From Lachnospiraceae bacterium (GTDB lineage: Bacteria > Bacteroidota > Bacteroidia > Bacteroidales > Muribaculaceae): a stretch of DNA of 64,000 nucleotides. Under the pieces are notes generated by a model that saw only the letters and a list, made by a program, of their open reading frames with translations, searched no databases and was not told the DNA's origin. Location: assembly GCA_023663655.1 (NCBI GenBank), contig JAMPGZ010000006.1, forward strand, positions 1 through 64,000. The letters are read 5' to 3'. Both the position numbers and the translations under genes were made by a program. Positions 31,886 through 41,641 of the stretch are shown here, one piece after another. Position 1 is the first letter of the stretch, and every line of letters starts with the position of its first letter.

Positions 31886-31915
31886 TGAGGTCAGATGTTA
31901 ATGTTTACCGGAATG

Positions 31916-33547
31916 CTACGGCATTTCCGGTTGATTGCTCAATGGTGCCGAAGCATTTCCTGACTGAATTTCATTAAGCGCTTTCTGCACGGTGATATCC
32001 TGCTTGTTGACCACTTTGTAGTAGCTTTCTCGTCCCAGAATATCGCTTGCTATTAGCGCTTTCAGATAATTAACAATCAAGTTGCGTGAAATGTTGATGT
32101 AGTACCATCGTGCCGCAATGCCGTTGCGGGAAGCGTAGTTCACGAAGAGCTGAAGCAGCTCGTCGTCATCCGGAATCTTCTTCAGCAGAGCTTCGAGATC
32201 CTTTGCCGATGAAAGGGTGTCACGATATTTGTCGCTGTATTCAAAGGCGAATTTCTGAAGCAATCCGGCATTCATCACGTTTATATAATAGCTGGTGATG
32301 CCGATTGTGTCGTTAGGCACGAACACATCGGGCATTATGCCTCCGCCGCCATACACGGGTCTTCCTCCGAGGGTGTTGAATTGCATCTCCGGATTGAATT
32401 TTATGCTGTCGGAGTTGAAGAATTCGCCGCGTTCGTAGCGGTTGAGGATATCCATGTCATAGTCGCTGCGGTTGCCCGGCTTGTAATCTTTTTGGATGCA
32501 TCGTCCCGAGGGGGTGTAATAGCGTGCCACTGTCAGGCGCACTGCACTGCTGTCGGCAAGTGTCATCTGGCGCTGGACGAGTCCTTTTCCGAATGATCGT
32601 CGTCCCACGATGAGGGCACGGTCGTTGTCCTGCATGGCTCCTGCGAAAATTTCGCTCGCGCTTGCTGAATACTCATCAAGAAGCACCACAAGGTCGGCAT
32701 TTTGGAATGCTCCGGTGCCATCGGAATATACATGGCTCTCATCCATGCTGTCGCGTCCGCGGGTGAATACGATCGGCGATTTTGCCGGAAGAAATTCATT
32801 TGCCATATAAATCGCCATTTCCATGAATCCTCCTCCGTTGCCTCGCAAATCCACGATATAGCTCTTGGCTCCGTCATTGTGGAGGTTGAGAAGTCCGGTC
32901 AGGAACTCATCGGAAGTAGTGCGTCCGAATTTATTTACCTTTATATATCCCGTCTCGGGAGTTATCATGTATGAGGCATCGACCGAATTGACCGGTATAT
33001 CGCCGCGTGTCACCTCGAAATTGAGAATCTTCTTGGCATTTTTACGCTTTACTCCGAGTTTCACGGTGCTGCCTTTCTCGCCGCGCAGCATTTTGACGAT
33101 ATCGGTGTTGGGGATATTGTGTCCTGCTACGAGAGAATCGTTGATTGTCATGATGCGGTCGCCGGGAAGCAATCCCACTTTTTCCGACGGTCCGCCGGGG
33201 ATTACCTCGTTCACTGTGATTGTGTCGGTAAGCATTGTGAATGAGATGCCTATGCCGCTGAATGATCCGTCAAGATCTTCGTTGACAGCGGTCAGGTCCG
33301 ATGCGGGAATATAAGTGGAATGGGGGTCGAGGTTGGACAATAGGTTGGGGAGGGTATTCTCTATAAGAGAGTCGACATCCACTTCATCCACATATCCGTT
33401 TTTTATGAGTGAAAGCACATCAGACACCTTTTGTTCGGCGGTCGAGGAATTATGGTTATTGAAAAGAACCCCTATCCATATACCGGCTATGATGGAAACT
33501 GCGATTATGAGCGGTAGCCATGTGACAGGGTTTTTAAAGGTCTTCAT
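31916..33547 (-). CDS. S41 family C-terminal processing peptidase
   Basis: A 543-residue periplasmic serine protease of the CtpA/Prc type. An N-terminal hydrophobic anchor (VTWLPLIIAVSIIAGIWIGVLF) is followed by a PDZ domain (about 80-160: GIGISFTMLTDTITVNEVIPGG, GDRIMTINDSL) and the S41 catalytic core with serine in YSASASEIFAGAMQDN and lysine in RRSFGKGLVQRQ. It trims or degrades proteins from their C-termini in the envelope. It follows dCMP deaminase by 21 bases in a five-gene operon. Confidence 0.92.
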   Translation of the reverse strand: MKTFKNPVTWLPLIIAVSIIAGIWIGVLFNNHNSSTAEQKVSDVLSLIKNGYVDEVDVDSLIENTLPNLLSNLDPHSTYIPASDLTAVNEDLDGSFSGIGISFTMLTDTITVNEVIPGGPSEKVGLLPGDRIMTINDSLVAGHNIPNTDIVKMLRGEKGSTVKLGVKRKNAKKILNFEVTRGDIPVNSVDASYMITPETGYIKVNKFGRTTSDEFLTGLLNLHNDGAKSYIVDLRGNGGGFMEMAIYMANEFLPAKSPIVFTRGRDSMDESHVYSDGTGAFQNADLVVLLDEYSASASEIFAGAMQDNDRALIVGRRSFGKGLVQRQMTLADSSAVRLTVARYYTPSGRCIQKDYKPGNRSDYDMDILNRYERGEFFNSDSIKFNPEMQFNTLGGRPVYGGGGIMPDVFVPNDTIGITSYYINVMNAGLLQKFAFEYSDKYRDTLSSAKDLEALLKKIPDDDELLQLFVNYASRNGIAARWYYINISRNLIVNYLKALIASDILGRESYYKVVNKQDITVQKALNEIQSGNASAPLSNQPEMP

Positions 33548-33568
33548 AATGGGTGGTTAAATATAATA

Positions 33569-34000
33569 TCAGTCAATATCGGGAATGTGTACTGTTTCTA
33601 CCCCTGCACGGTTCAGCACATCGAGCCCGTCGGTGATTCTGTAGAGGTCGTTGAACACTACTCGCTTTATGCCAGCCTGGATGATGAGCTTGCTGCATTC
33701 AAGGCATGGCGATGCCGTGATGTATAGCGTCGAACCCTGGCTTGAATTTCCGCTGCGGGCTATCTTGGTTATTGCATTAGCCTCGGCATGAAGCACGTAG
33801 GGCTTTGTAACACCGGCTTCATCCTCGCAGATGTTTTCAAAACCGGCAGGAGTGCCGTTGTACCCGTCAGATATGATCATTTGGTCTTTGACGAGCAAAG
33901 CTCCGACTTTACGGCGTTGGCAATATGAGTTTTCTGCCCATATTCGAGCCATTCTAAGATATCTTTTGTCGAGAATGGACTGTTTTTCGTTGTCTATCAT
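33569..34000 (-). CDS. Deoxycytidylate (dCMP) deaminase-type enzyme
   Basis: A 143-residue zinc-dependent deaminase. The zinc and catalytic residues lie in VLHAEANAI (His, Glu) and TASPCLECSKLIIQAGI (two cysteines). This pattern matches dCMP deaminase/ComEB proteins, which supply dUMP for thymidylate synthesis. It heads the operon with the S41 protease and has a -7 box TAAATTTG (given strand 34020-34027) lying within an inverted repeat. Confidence 0.93.
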   Translation of the reverse strand: MIDNEKQSILDKRYLRMARIWAENSYCQRRKVGALLVKDQMIISDGYNGTPAGFENICEDEAGVTKPYVLHAEANAITKIARSGNSSQGSTLYITASPCLECSKLIIQAGIKRVVFNDLYRITDGLDVLNRAGVETVHIPDID

Positions 34001-34013
34001 AGATATAATTATA

Positions 34014-34046
34014 CCGCTGCAAATTTACGCATTTTTTTTGCAGCGG
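34014..34046. promoter_or_regulatory. Inverted repeat enclosing the -7 box of the dCMP deaminase operon
   Basis: CCGCTGCAAA (34014-34023) and TTTGCAGCGG (34037-34046) form 10-base arms around a 13-base loop. The minus-strand -7 box TAAATTTG (34020-34027) overlaps the left arm. It may be an operator. It is not followed by a T-run, so a terminator for the acyl-CoA synthetase gene upstream is less likely. Confidence 0.5.
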
Positions 34047-34116
34047 CATAAGAAACTGTTCTTAAAAATTAATATTTTATCAAGCTCTAAGGCTCCAATT
34101 CATAAAATTCAGGAGC

Positions 34117-35787
34117 CTAAGCATTGTAAAGATAACGCTTTATCGATCTCTTGGGCGTTTTTTGAAATTCGTTGGCAATCAGTTGTATTTTGTCCACCTT
34201 CTCGTATGGCGCCACAAGTTTGTTGAGGTCGACTCTTATTTTTTCCATTACCTCTTCAAGATCGCGGTGGGTTATGCCGTCGGAATCCATCGCCTCATAA
34301 TCGGGATATACGAGCGCCACAAGACGGCTGTTTCGTTCCACGACAAGGCTTTCCGACACATAGGGCATATTGTTGAGCTTCGCTTCGATCTCCTCGGGAT
34401 ATATGTTCTGACCGTTGGACGACAGGATCATCGTTTTGTAGCGGCCTTTTATGAATATGGTGCCGTCGGGGTTGCGTGTGCCCATGTCGCCGGTGTGCAG
34501 CCATCCCTCGTCATCAAGCACCGCCTCGGTGGCACCGGTATTCTTGTAATAACCTTTCATCACGTTGGTGCCTCTGACGCATATCTCGCCGGGTATCTCC
34601 TGCTCATCATCGCTTAATATCTTTGATTGCATGAGCCCGGGAAGTGTCTGTCCCGATGAACCGACAATAAACTGTCGCCAAGGTGTGTAGCTTATCAACG
34701 GACCGCACTCGGTCATTCCGTAGCCTACGGTGAACGGGAATTTTATGCGGTGCAGGAAGTCCTCGACCTCATGGTTGAGCGGCGCGCCACCTATTATGAC
34801 CTCTTCAAACTCTCCTCCGAATGCCTCGACAAGTTTTTTGCGGATGAGGCTGTAGAATGCCTTGTCGATGCCGGGAATGGCAAGCACCCATCTCATGCCG
34901 CGTCGTGAAATCATGGGCAGAATCTGCTTGCGGTAAATCTTTTCAAGTATCAACGGCACGCATATCACGAGATTGGGACGCACTTGCGCGAGCGCTTTCA
35001 TCAGCAGCATCGGGGAAGGAAGTTTTCCGAAGACTGTGACGTGGGTGCCCACAGCGAGGGGTACCAGCATATCGAATGCGCAGCCGTAGGCATGGGCGAG
35101 AGGGAGGAAAGAGAGTGCCCTTGAACCTTGGAAATGCAGCCTTGACTGTATACCAAATGTCACGTTACCCCATAGGTTGCGATAGGTTAGCATCACGCCT
35201 TTAGAGAATCCTGTGGTTCCTGAGGTATAGTTTATCACTGCGAGGTCGTCGGGATTCATATCGGGATAGTCCACATATCCGGGGAGGAATTTGCCGGGAT
35301 AGCGCTTGTTGAATTTACGCGACAATGATTTTACCGCTTTTTTAATTTTGTCCTCATTGAGCGGATGTTCGGCGAGAATCTTTCCGTTGGTGAGTGATAT
35401 GACACCATGCAGGTTGGGCAGTTTCTCAAATTCAAAAGTTTCCCAGATGTTGTTTTCCACGAAGAGCAGCACGCTTTCCGAGTGGTTCAGGATGTGCTGT
35501 GCGTCGGTAGGGTTGAAATCCTGAAGTATGGGTACTATTGTCGCCCCATAGGTTATAGTCGCCATGAATGTTATGATCCATCCGGGCGAGTTTTTCCCGA
35601 TGAGGGCTATTTTGTCTCCGCGTTTTATTCCGGCAAGCTCAAATGTGAGATGCATTTTAGCGATTCTTACGGCAAGGTCGCAATATGTGAAAGTTTTGTC
35701 GCTGCCGTACTCGCTTAAAGCCGGAAGAGTCCAGTTGTCACGAAAACTGGCGGCATAAATTTTGTTTAATGATTCTTCTGTTGACAT
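34117..35787 (-). CDS. Long-chain fatty-acid-CoA ligase (AMP-binding enzyme)
   Basis: Activates fatty acids with ATP and coenzyme A through an acyl-adenylate. The 556-residue product has the AMP-binding P-loop NYTSGTTGFSKGVMLTYRN near residue 190, a central VGYGMTECGPLISYT, then HTGDMGTRNPDGTIFIKGRYK and the C-terminal catalytic lysine region EFQKTPKRSIKRYLY. Length is normal for the long-chain ligases. It is transcribed alone, divergent from mtaB. Substrate chain length cannot be told from sequence alone. Confidence 0.92.
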   Translation of the reverse strand: MSTEESLNKIYAASFRDNWTLPALSEYGSDKTFTYCDLAVRIAKMHLTFELAGIKRGDKIALIGKNSPGWIITFMATITYGATIVPILQDFNPTDAQHILNHSESVLLFVENNIWETFEFEKLPNLHGVISLTNGKILAEHPLNEDKIKKAVKSLSRKFNKRYPGKFLPGYVDYPDMNPDDLAVINYTSGTTGFSKGVMLTYRNLWGNVTFGIQSRLHFQGSRALSFLPLAHAYGCAFDMLVPLAVGTHVTVFGKLPSPMLLMKALAQVRPNLVICVPLILEKIYRKQILPMISRRGMRWVLAIPGIDKAFYSLIRKKLVEAFGGEFEEVIIGGAPLNHEVEDFLHRIKFPFTVGYGMTECGPLISYTPWRQFIVGSSGQTLPGLMQSKILSDDEQEIPGEICVRGTNVMKGYYKNTGATEAVLDDEGWLHTGDMGTRNPDGTIFIKGRYKTMILSSNGQNIYPEEIEAKLNNMPYVSESLVVERNSRLVALVYPDYEAMDSDGITHRDLEEVMEKIRVDLNKLVAPYEKVDKIQLIANEFQKTPKRSIKRYLYNA

Positions 35788-35966
35788 TCTGAGAAATATT
35801 TTCGTAAAGATACATAAATTTATCTTACATACTCTAAATACAAATAGTTAAATGATAAGGTTCGCTGAGCAATTGTTCTTGTCATACATATTGAGCTGAT
35901 TAGTTCAATCAATCCCGTGCATGGTGAATAAATCTTCGCGAGCTTGGCGCAGGAAACAAAATTTTG

Positions 35967-35974
35967 TAACTTTG
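35967..35974 (+). promoter_or_regulatory. -7 box TAACTTTG four bases before the mtaB start
   Basis: TAACTTTG ends only four bases before ATG 35979. CTTG at 35943-35946 lies 20 bases upstream. A transcript starting in the usual place would be leaderless. Confidence 0.6.
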
Positions 35975-35978
35975 TGGC

Positions 35979-37343
35979 ATGATTGACCTTACAGGAGTAG
36001 GAAATGCGAAAGCATTGTTCCATACATTCGGTTGCAAATTGAATTTTGCCGAGACATCAACTATTGCCAACATATTCAGTGAACGCGGCATAACTCGCGT
36101 CCATGCCGGGGAGACACCTGACATAGTCGTCATCAACACTTGTAGTGTGACAGAGATGGCCGACAAGAAGTGCCGTCAGGCGATACACAGGTTTGCGAAG
36201 CTTTATCCCGAGGCTTCTATCGTGGTCACAGGCTGCTATGCCCAGTTGAAGAGTAAGGAGATTTCCGCTATGCCCGGAGTGGCAGTTGTAGCCGGCACTG
36301 ACCGAAAGATGTCTCTTCCCGATTATATTGATGCATGGCTGAAAGAGAAGGAACGGGATGCCGTGACTCACGTAACTCCCACGCCGGAGATTGTGAAGTT
36401 TGAACCCTCATGCTCGCGAGGCGACCGCACACGCTATTTCCTTAAAGTGCAGGACGGATGTGATTATTGGTGCACATATTGCACCATTCCTAAGGCGCGA
36501 GGCAGAAGCCGTTCAGGGCATATAGCCGATCTTGTGGCACAGGCTCGTGAGGTTGCTGCTGAAGGTGGCAAGGAGATAGTGTTGACCGGAGTGAATATAG
36601 GCGACTTCGGCAAGGGGCGAGATGATTCTTTCTTCGATCTTATAAAGGCTTTGGATGAGGTCGACGGGATAGAGCGTTACCGCATCTCCTCGATAGAACC
36701 CAATCTGCTTACTGACGAGATTATCGACTGGGTGGCGTCGTCACGCCGCTTCATGCCGCATTTCCATGTGCCGTTGCAGGCAGGCAGCGATGAGGTGCTG
36801 AAACTGATGCGCCGCCGTTATGATACGGCGCTGTTCCGTCATAAGATGGAGCGTATAAAGGAAGTAATGCCTCATGCCTTTATCGGAGTTGACCTGATAG
36901 TGGGAGCAAGGGGTGAGACACCTGAGCTGTTTGAGAAGTCGCGTGAGTTTGTGGAGTCGCTCGACATTTCGAGGCTCCATGTGTTTCCTTATTCTGAGCG
37001 TCCCGGCACCAAAGCGCTCGACATTGACTATGTGGTGTCGCAGGAGGAGAAACATCGCCGGGCAAATGTGATGTTAAGACTGTCGGAAAAAAAATTGGAA
37101 CAGTTTGCCCGCAGCTTTTCCGGAACGTCAAGAAAGGTGTTGCTTGAACATCCGCGCGACCTTAGCGGTTTAGCTATGGATGGCGATTGCGAGCAGCAGG
37201 AGGGTGGAATGTATGGGTTTACCGACAATTATCTTAAAGTAAGGATAAAACCGGCTCCGGAATTGTCGAATAAAATCATCAATGTGTCGCTTGGAGATGT
37301 GCTTGAGAGCGGCGCGTTGATAAATGGAGAGATAATATTATGA
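35979..37343 (+). CDS. mtaB: tRNA (t6A37) methylthiotransferase
   Basis: A radical SAM enzyme that adds a methylthio group to t6A at position 37 of tRNAs decoding ANN codons. The 454-residue product has the N-terminal UPF0004 cluster region (TFGCKLNFAETS, NTCSVTEMADKKCRQ, GCYAQL), the radical SAM motif QDGCDYWCTYCTIPKARGRS near residue 150, and the C-terminal TRAM-like segment. No family landmark is missing. It overlaps the acyltransferase gene by four bases (ATGA). Confidence 0.93.
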   Translation: MIDLTGVGNAKALFHTFGCKLNFAETSTIANIFSERGITRVHAGETPDIVVINTCSVTEMADKKCRQAIHRFAKLYPEASIVVTGCYAQLKSKEISAMPGVAVVAGTDRKMSLPDYIDAWLKEKERDAVTHVTPTPEIVKFEPSCSRGDRTRYFLKVQDGCDYWCTYCTIPKARGRSRSGHIADLVAQAREVAAEGGKEIVLTGVNIGDFGKGRDDSFFDLIKALDEVDGIERYRISSIEPNLLTDEIIDWVASSRRFMPHFHVPLQAGSDEVLKLMRRRYDTALFRHKMERIKEVMPHAFIGVDLIVGARGETPELFEKSREFVESLDISRLHVFPYSERPGTKALDIDYVVSQEEKHRRANVMLRLSEKKLEQFARSFSGTSRKVLLEHPRDLSGLAMDGDCEQQEGGMYGFTDNYLKVRIKPAPELSNKIINVSLGDVLESGALINGEIIL

Positions 37344-38269
37344 GCGATAAAAAAGGAGAATGGAAATATGCCCCGCTCGGGTGGCTGCTTGCCGGTATCG
37401 CGCGGTTGCCTTTCCGTGGTCTGTATATATTGAGCGATGTGCTTTATGTGCTGGTGTATCATGTTGTGAGATACCGGCGCAAGGTGGTGATGAAAAATCT
37501 CACCAATTCCTTTCCTGAAAAAACAGAAAAGGAGTTACGGGATATCATGCGGAAGTTTTACCGCAACTTCACCGATTATTTTTTCGAGACTATAAAGCTC
37601 GGGCATATATCTGACGAGGAGATTGAGAAGAGAATGGAATTTGTGGGGCTTGAGCAGTTTGACGATTGTATAGAGCGTGGCGAGTCCATCGGAATATATT
37701 TCTCTCATTGCGGCAACTGGGAATGGGCGCCATCGATGACATTGTGGATGAAGCATTCCATAAGCGAGAAGGTGCAGTTCTGCCAGGTCTACAGGCATCT
37801 TGACAACAAATGGTTCAACGATTATTTTTTGAAGCTCAGAAGCCGTTTCGGTTCCGTGTCGTTTGAGAAGCGCACCGTTTTCCGCGATCTTTTCCGGTTG
37901 AAACGGTCAGGAGTTGTCACTACCACCGGTTTTATGAGTGATCAGAAGCCGAGCCATAATGACACGGTTCATGTGGTTAAATTCCTCAATCAGCCCACGG
38001 CGATGATTACCGGCACCGAAACTATAATACGCAAGTTGGGGTTGAAAGCCTACTACTGGGATATAGAGAAGACGGGGCGAGGATATTATCGCCTGACAGT
38101 AAGGCTGATTTCTGATGATCCCGCATCGGAGCCGGAATTTGCCATCACCGATGCGTATGCCCGAATGCTTGAAACCACCATACGGCGCAATCCGTCGATA
38201 TGGCTTTGGACCCATAAACGCTGGAAACATAAAGTAAACTATTCCGACAATGAACAACCACGCAAGTAA
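37340..38269 (+). CDS. Lipid A-type lauroyl/acyltransferase (LpxL/HtrB family)
   Basis: Transfers an acyl chain to lipid A precursors or related lipids at the inner membrane. The 309-residue product has the family pattern RKVVMKNLTNSFPEKTEKEL, the catalytic ISHCGNWEWAPS region (H-x4-E type) near residue 125, and QVYRHLDNKWFNDYFLKLR. It ends overlapping the GT2 gene by 20 bases, so the three genes mtaB, acyltransferase and GT2 likely form one transcript. Confidence 0.88.
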   Translation: MSDKKGEWKYAPLGWLLAGIARLPFRGLYILSDVLYVLVYHVVRYRRKVVMKNLTNSFPEKTEKELRDIMRKFYRNFTDYFFETIKLGHISDEEIEKRMEFVGLEQFDDCIERGESIGIYFSHCGNWEWAPSMTLWMKHSISEKVQFCQVYRHLDNKWFNDYFLKLRSRFGSVSFEKRTVFRDLFRLKRSGVVTTTGFMSDQKPSHNDTVHVVKFLNQPTAMITGTETIIRKLGLKAYYWDIEKTGRGYYRLTVRLISDDPASEPEFAITDAYARMLETTIRRNPSIWLWTHKRWKHKVNYSDNEQPRK

Positions 38270-39254
38270 GGCGGTAGCCGTAATCATACTTAACTGGAAC
38301 GGAGAAGCGATGTTGCGTCGTTTCCTCCCGTCCATAGTGAAGCACACACCTGAATGGATGGCTGATGTGGTGGTGGCTGACAACGGCAGCACCGATGGCT
38401 CGTTGAAGTTGCTACGTGAACAGTTTCCATCGGTGCAAGTAGTGGAGCTTGGAAAGAATTTTGGCTTTGCCGAGGGGTATAACCGTGCGATTAAAGCTGT
38501 CGATAATCCTTATGTGGTGCTTCTCAACAGTGATGTGGCTGTCAGTGACGACTGGCTTTCTCCGATGTTCAATTATATGAATGAACATCCCGAGTGCGGA
38601 GCGTGCCAGCCAAAGATACGTTCATTGAAGAATCCAGATATGTTTGAATATGCCGGTGCCTGTGGCGGATTTCTTGACAAAAACGGATTTCCTTATTGCC
38701 GAGGAAGATTGTTTGACACGGTTGAGGAGGATCAGGGGCAATATGATGATGTGATGCCGGTGTTTTGGGCTTCGGGGGCTGCATTGATGGTGCGTCGCGA
38801 CGTTTATTTGCAGCTTGGCGGGCTTGATGCCGAGTTCTTTGCCCACATGGAAGAGATTGACCTGTGCTGGAGAATAAAACTTGCCGGTTATGAGGTCATG
38901 GCTGTGCCGGGAGGCAAAGTTTACCATCTTGGCGGCGGTACGCTTTCGTCATCGGATGCCCGCAAGACATATCTCAATTATCGCAACAATCTTCTGTTGC
39001 TACACAAGAATCTGCCTGATTCGTGCCGCCGTCGGAGGTTGGTGATCCGTCGACTGTATGACACAGTGTCGTGGGCTAAATTCATGCTGACGTTTGACTT
39101 CAAGAATGCGTTTGCCATACTTCGCGCCCATCGCGATTTCCGCAGCATGAGAGTTAAGTACCGTCATCACCCTGATGTGAATCTGCTGCCTGACAGACCT
39201 AACGCTGTTACGGGATATTTTCTGAAACGTCGACGCACGTTTGACCGACTCTGA
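38250..39254 (+). CDS. Family 2 glycosyltransferase
   Basis: A 334-residue GT2 (GT-A fold) enzyme. It has the opening VAVIILNWNGEAMLRRFLPS, the nucleotide-binding VVADNGSTDGS, an NSDVAVSDDWL metal-binding region, and the C-terminal MEEIDLCWRIKLAGYEVM with GGTLSSSDARKTYLNYRNN. Such proteins add rhamnose or other sugars to surface glycans; the exact donor cannot be deduced. It overlaps the acyltransferase gene, suggesting a shared role in LPS or another glycolipid. Confidence 0.88.
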   Translation: MNNHASKAVAVIILNWNGEAMLRRFLPSIVKHTPEWMADVVVADNGSTDGSLKLLREQFPSVQVVELGKNFGFAEGYNRAIKAVDNPYVVLLNSDVAVSDDWLSPMFNYMNEHPECGACQPKIRSLKNPDMFEYAGACGGFLDKNGFPYCRGRLFDTVEEDQGQYDDVMPVFWASGAALMVRRDVYLQLGGLDAEFFAHMEEIDLCWRIKLAGYEVMAVPGGKVYHLGGGTLSSSDARKTYLNYRNNLLLLHKNLPDSCRRRRLVIRRLYDTVSWAKFMLTFDFKNAFAILRAHRDFRSMRVKYRHHPDVNLLPDRPNAVTGYFLKRRRTFDRL

Positions 39255-39288
39255 CGGTTTTCTCTGCAACTTTTTTCGCATAGGAAAT

Positions 39289-39342
39289 GTTTAAGTTAAA
39301 GGCGGTTTTCCCTGAAAACCAACCGGATTACAAAACTTAAAC
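39289..39342 (+). promoter_or_regulatory. Nested inverted repeats upstream of glpK
   Basis: Outer arms GTTTAAGTT (39289-39297) and AACTTAAAC (39334-39342) enclose an inner hairpin GGTTTTC-CCT-GAAAACC (39304-39320). No clear -7 box is seen in this 122-base gap. It may be an operator, a structured leader, or a terminator for the GT2 gene, although a T-run is lacking. Confidence 0.4.
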
Positions 39343-39376
39343 TATGCCTCAGTGAAAACTGCGGTCCGAATGCGAT

Positions 39377-40879
39377 ATGGAACAGTTTATTTTATCATTG
39401 GATCAGGGCACAAGCAGCTCGCGTGCCATTGTCTTTGACCAAGCCGGCAACATTCGCTCGGTAGCTCAGAGAGAGTTTGAACAGATATTTCCTAAATCGG
39501 GCTGGGTAGAACATGATCCCCACCAGATATGGGCTTCGCAAGCATCGGTGATCGCCGAGGCGATAAGCAAGATTGACATCAACGGTAAAAATATCACAGC
39601 TATAGGTATTACCAACCAGCGCGAGACTACAATCGTGTGGGATGTGGACAGTGACGAGCCTGTGTATAACGCTATCGTGTGGCAGGACCGCCGCACAGCC
39701 GATTATTGCGATCGGTTGAGGGAGGAGGGCGATGACGAGCTTATCAGGTCCAAAACCGGACTGATGATTGATGCTTACTTCAGCGCCACCAAGATAAAAT
39801 GGATTTTGGATAATGTGCCCGGAGCGAGAAAGAGGGCTGAAGCCGGAAAATTGCGGTTTGGCACAGTCGACACTTGGCTTGTGTGGCGATTGACGCGCGG
39901 AGAAGTTCATGTGACTGATGTGACAAATGCGTCGAGAACCATGTTGTTCAATATCCACACACTGGAATGGGACAAGGACTTGTTGAAACTGTTTGACATC
40001 CCTGAATCGATGATGCCGCAAGTGAAATCGTCAAGCGAGGTCTACGGCTATACCACTACCACCATTTTCGCTCATAAAGTGCCCATCGCCGGTATTGCCG
40101 GTGACCAACAGGCGGCGCTCTTCGGGCAGATGTGTGTTGAGCCGGGTGCTGTTAAGAACACTTACGGCACCGGATGCTTCCTGCTTATGAACAGTGGCAA
40201 TCGACCTATAGAGTCGGTTAACAAACTATTGACCACAATCGCATGGAAGATAGGCGATGAGGAGGTCACATACGCTCTTGAGGGTTCGATTTTTGTCGCA
40301 GGATCAGTGGTGCAATGGCTGCGTGACGGTCTTGGATGTATTCATGATTCGGCTGAGGTGGAAAAACTCGCTGCGTCAGTACCCGATGCCGGTGGCGTAT
40401 ATTTCGTTCCGGCATTGACAGGGCTCGGCGCGCCTTACTGGGATCAATATGCCCGTGGATCTATTTCAGGGATAAGCCGAGGCACTACTTCCGCTCACAT
40501 TGCACGTGCCGCACTTGAGGGGATAGCCTACCAGACGTATGACATTGTGCGGGCTATGGAGCGTGATTCAGGGCTCCCGATAGCCAATCTTAAAGTCGAT
40601 GGCGGAGCATCGCGCAACAATCTTCTGATGCAGTTCCAAAGCGATATTCTCGACACCGAGGTGCTTAGACCTAAGGTGACCGAGACCACCGCCCTTGGTG
40701 CCGCATATCTTGCCGGACTGTCGACCGGATTTTGGTCGGGCATAAATGAGATAAAATCGCAATGGCAGGTCGACAGGGCATTTTTCCCGTCGGAACCTGA
40801 GGCTGAGGTCGCCCGCAGAATCGACGGGTGGCACGATGCGGTAAGGCGCGTATTGTCGGCTTATCCGGAAAAGGTGTAA
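39377..40879 (+). CDS. glpK: Glycerol kinase
   Basis: Phosphorylates glycerol with ATP to give glycerol 3-phosphate. The 500-residue FGGY-type protein has the N-terminal phosphate motif [20 protein letters not shown], the WVEHDP region, [10 protein letters not shown], and the C-terminal [18 protein letters not shown] signature. Length is exactly that of the family. It is followed 18 bases later by glpF, so uptake and phosphorylation are encoded together. Glycerol 3-phosphate dehydrogenase is not in this window. Confidence 0.97.
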   Translation: MEQFILSLDQGTSSSRAIVFDQAGNIRSVAQREFEQIFPKSGWVEHDPHQIWASQASVIAEAISKIDINGKNITAIGITNQRETTIVWDVDSDEPVYNAIVWQDRRTADYCDRLREEGDDELIRSKTGLMIDAYFSATKIKWILDNVPGARKRAEAGKLRFGTVDTWLVWRLTRGEVHVTDVTNASRTMLFNIHTLEWDKDLLKLFDIPESMMPQVKSSSEVYGYTTTTIFAHKVPIAGIAGDQQAALFGQMCVEPGAVKNTYGTGCFLLMNSGNRPIESVNKLLTTIAWKIGDEEVTYALEGSIFVAGSVVQWLRDGLGCIHDSAEVEKLAASVPDAGGVYFVPALTGLGAPYWDQYARGSISGISRGTTSAHIARAALEGIAYQTYDIVRAMERDSGLPIANLKVDGGASRNNLLMQFQSDILDTEVLRPKVTETTALGAAYLAGLSTGFWSGINEIKSQWQVDRAFFPSEPEAEVARRIDGWHDAVRRVLSAYPEKV

Positions 40880-40897
40880 CCTAAAAACAGTGGAGTC

Positions 40898-41641
40898 ATG
40901 CAGGAAACATCGCTATTTGTTCAGTGTGTGTTTGAGTTCCTTGGAACAATGGTGCTCATTATTCTTGGTTGCGGAGTGGTGGCTTGTGTGTCATTGCGTA
41001 AGTCCAAGGGCGAGGGTGCGGGGTGGATTGTGGTGACCTTTGCGTGGGGTCTTGCCGTGATGTGCGGAGTGCTTATCGCCGGACCCTATTCCGGCGCTCA
41101 TCTGAATCCGGCGGTCACTCTCGGGCTGGCGGCTGTGGGGAAGTTTCCATGGTCATCGGTGGTGCCGTTCATTGTGGCACAGATACTCGGTGCTATCATC
41201 GGTGGAATGCTTGTGTATGTCTTCTACAAAGATCATTTTGATGCGACTGAGGATGCGGGGGCTAAGCTCGGCGTGTTTGCTACGGGACCGGCAATACGCA
41301 ATCATCGCCGCAATCTTATAAGCGAGGTTATAGGCACGTTCATCTTGGTGATTGTGATTCTCTTCATCGGCGATGAGGGAAATTCATCGCAGGTGGGGCT
41401 TGGCAGCATCGGAGCATTGCCGGTGGCGTTGCTTGTAGTGGTGATAGGTATGGCTCTTGGCGGAACTACCGGTTATGCCATTAATCCCGCTCGTGATCTC
41501 GGTCCGCGAATAGCCCATGCCGTTCTGCCGATAAAGGGTAAGGGTTCGAGCGACTGGGGATATAGCTGGGTGCCGATCGCCGGTCCGGTAATCGGAGGAT
41601 TTTTAGCCGCACTTGTCTATATATTTGTCAAGTCGCTGTGA
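40898..41641 (+). CDS. glpF: Glycerol uptake facilitator (aquaglyceroporin)
   Basis: A MIP-family channel for glycerol. The 247-residue protein has six hydrophobic helices and the two pore loops GAHLNPAVTLG and GYAINPARDLGPR; the aspartate after NPAR is the mark of aquaglyceroporins. It sits 18 bases after glpK and is presumably co-transcribed with it. Confidence 0.95.
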   Translation: MQETSLFVQCVFEFLGTMVLIILGCGVVACVSLRKSKGEGAGWIVVTFAWGLAVMCGVLIAGPYSGAHLNPAVTLGLAAVGKFPWSSVVPFIVAQILGAIIGGMLVYVFYKDHFDATEDAGAKLGVFATGPAIRNHRRNLISEVIGTFILVIVILFIGDEGNSSQVGLGSIGALPVALLVVVIGMALGGTTGYAINPARDLGPRIAHAVLPIKGKGSSDWGYSWVPIAGPVIGGFLAALVYIFVKSL

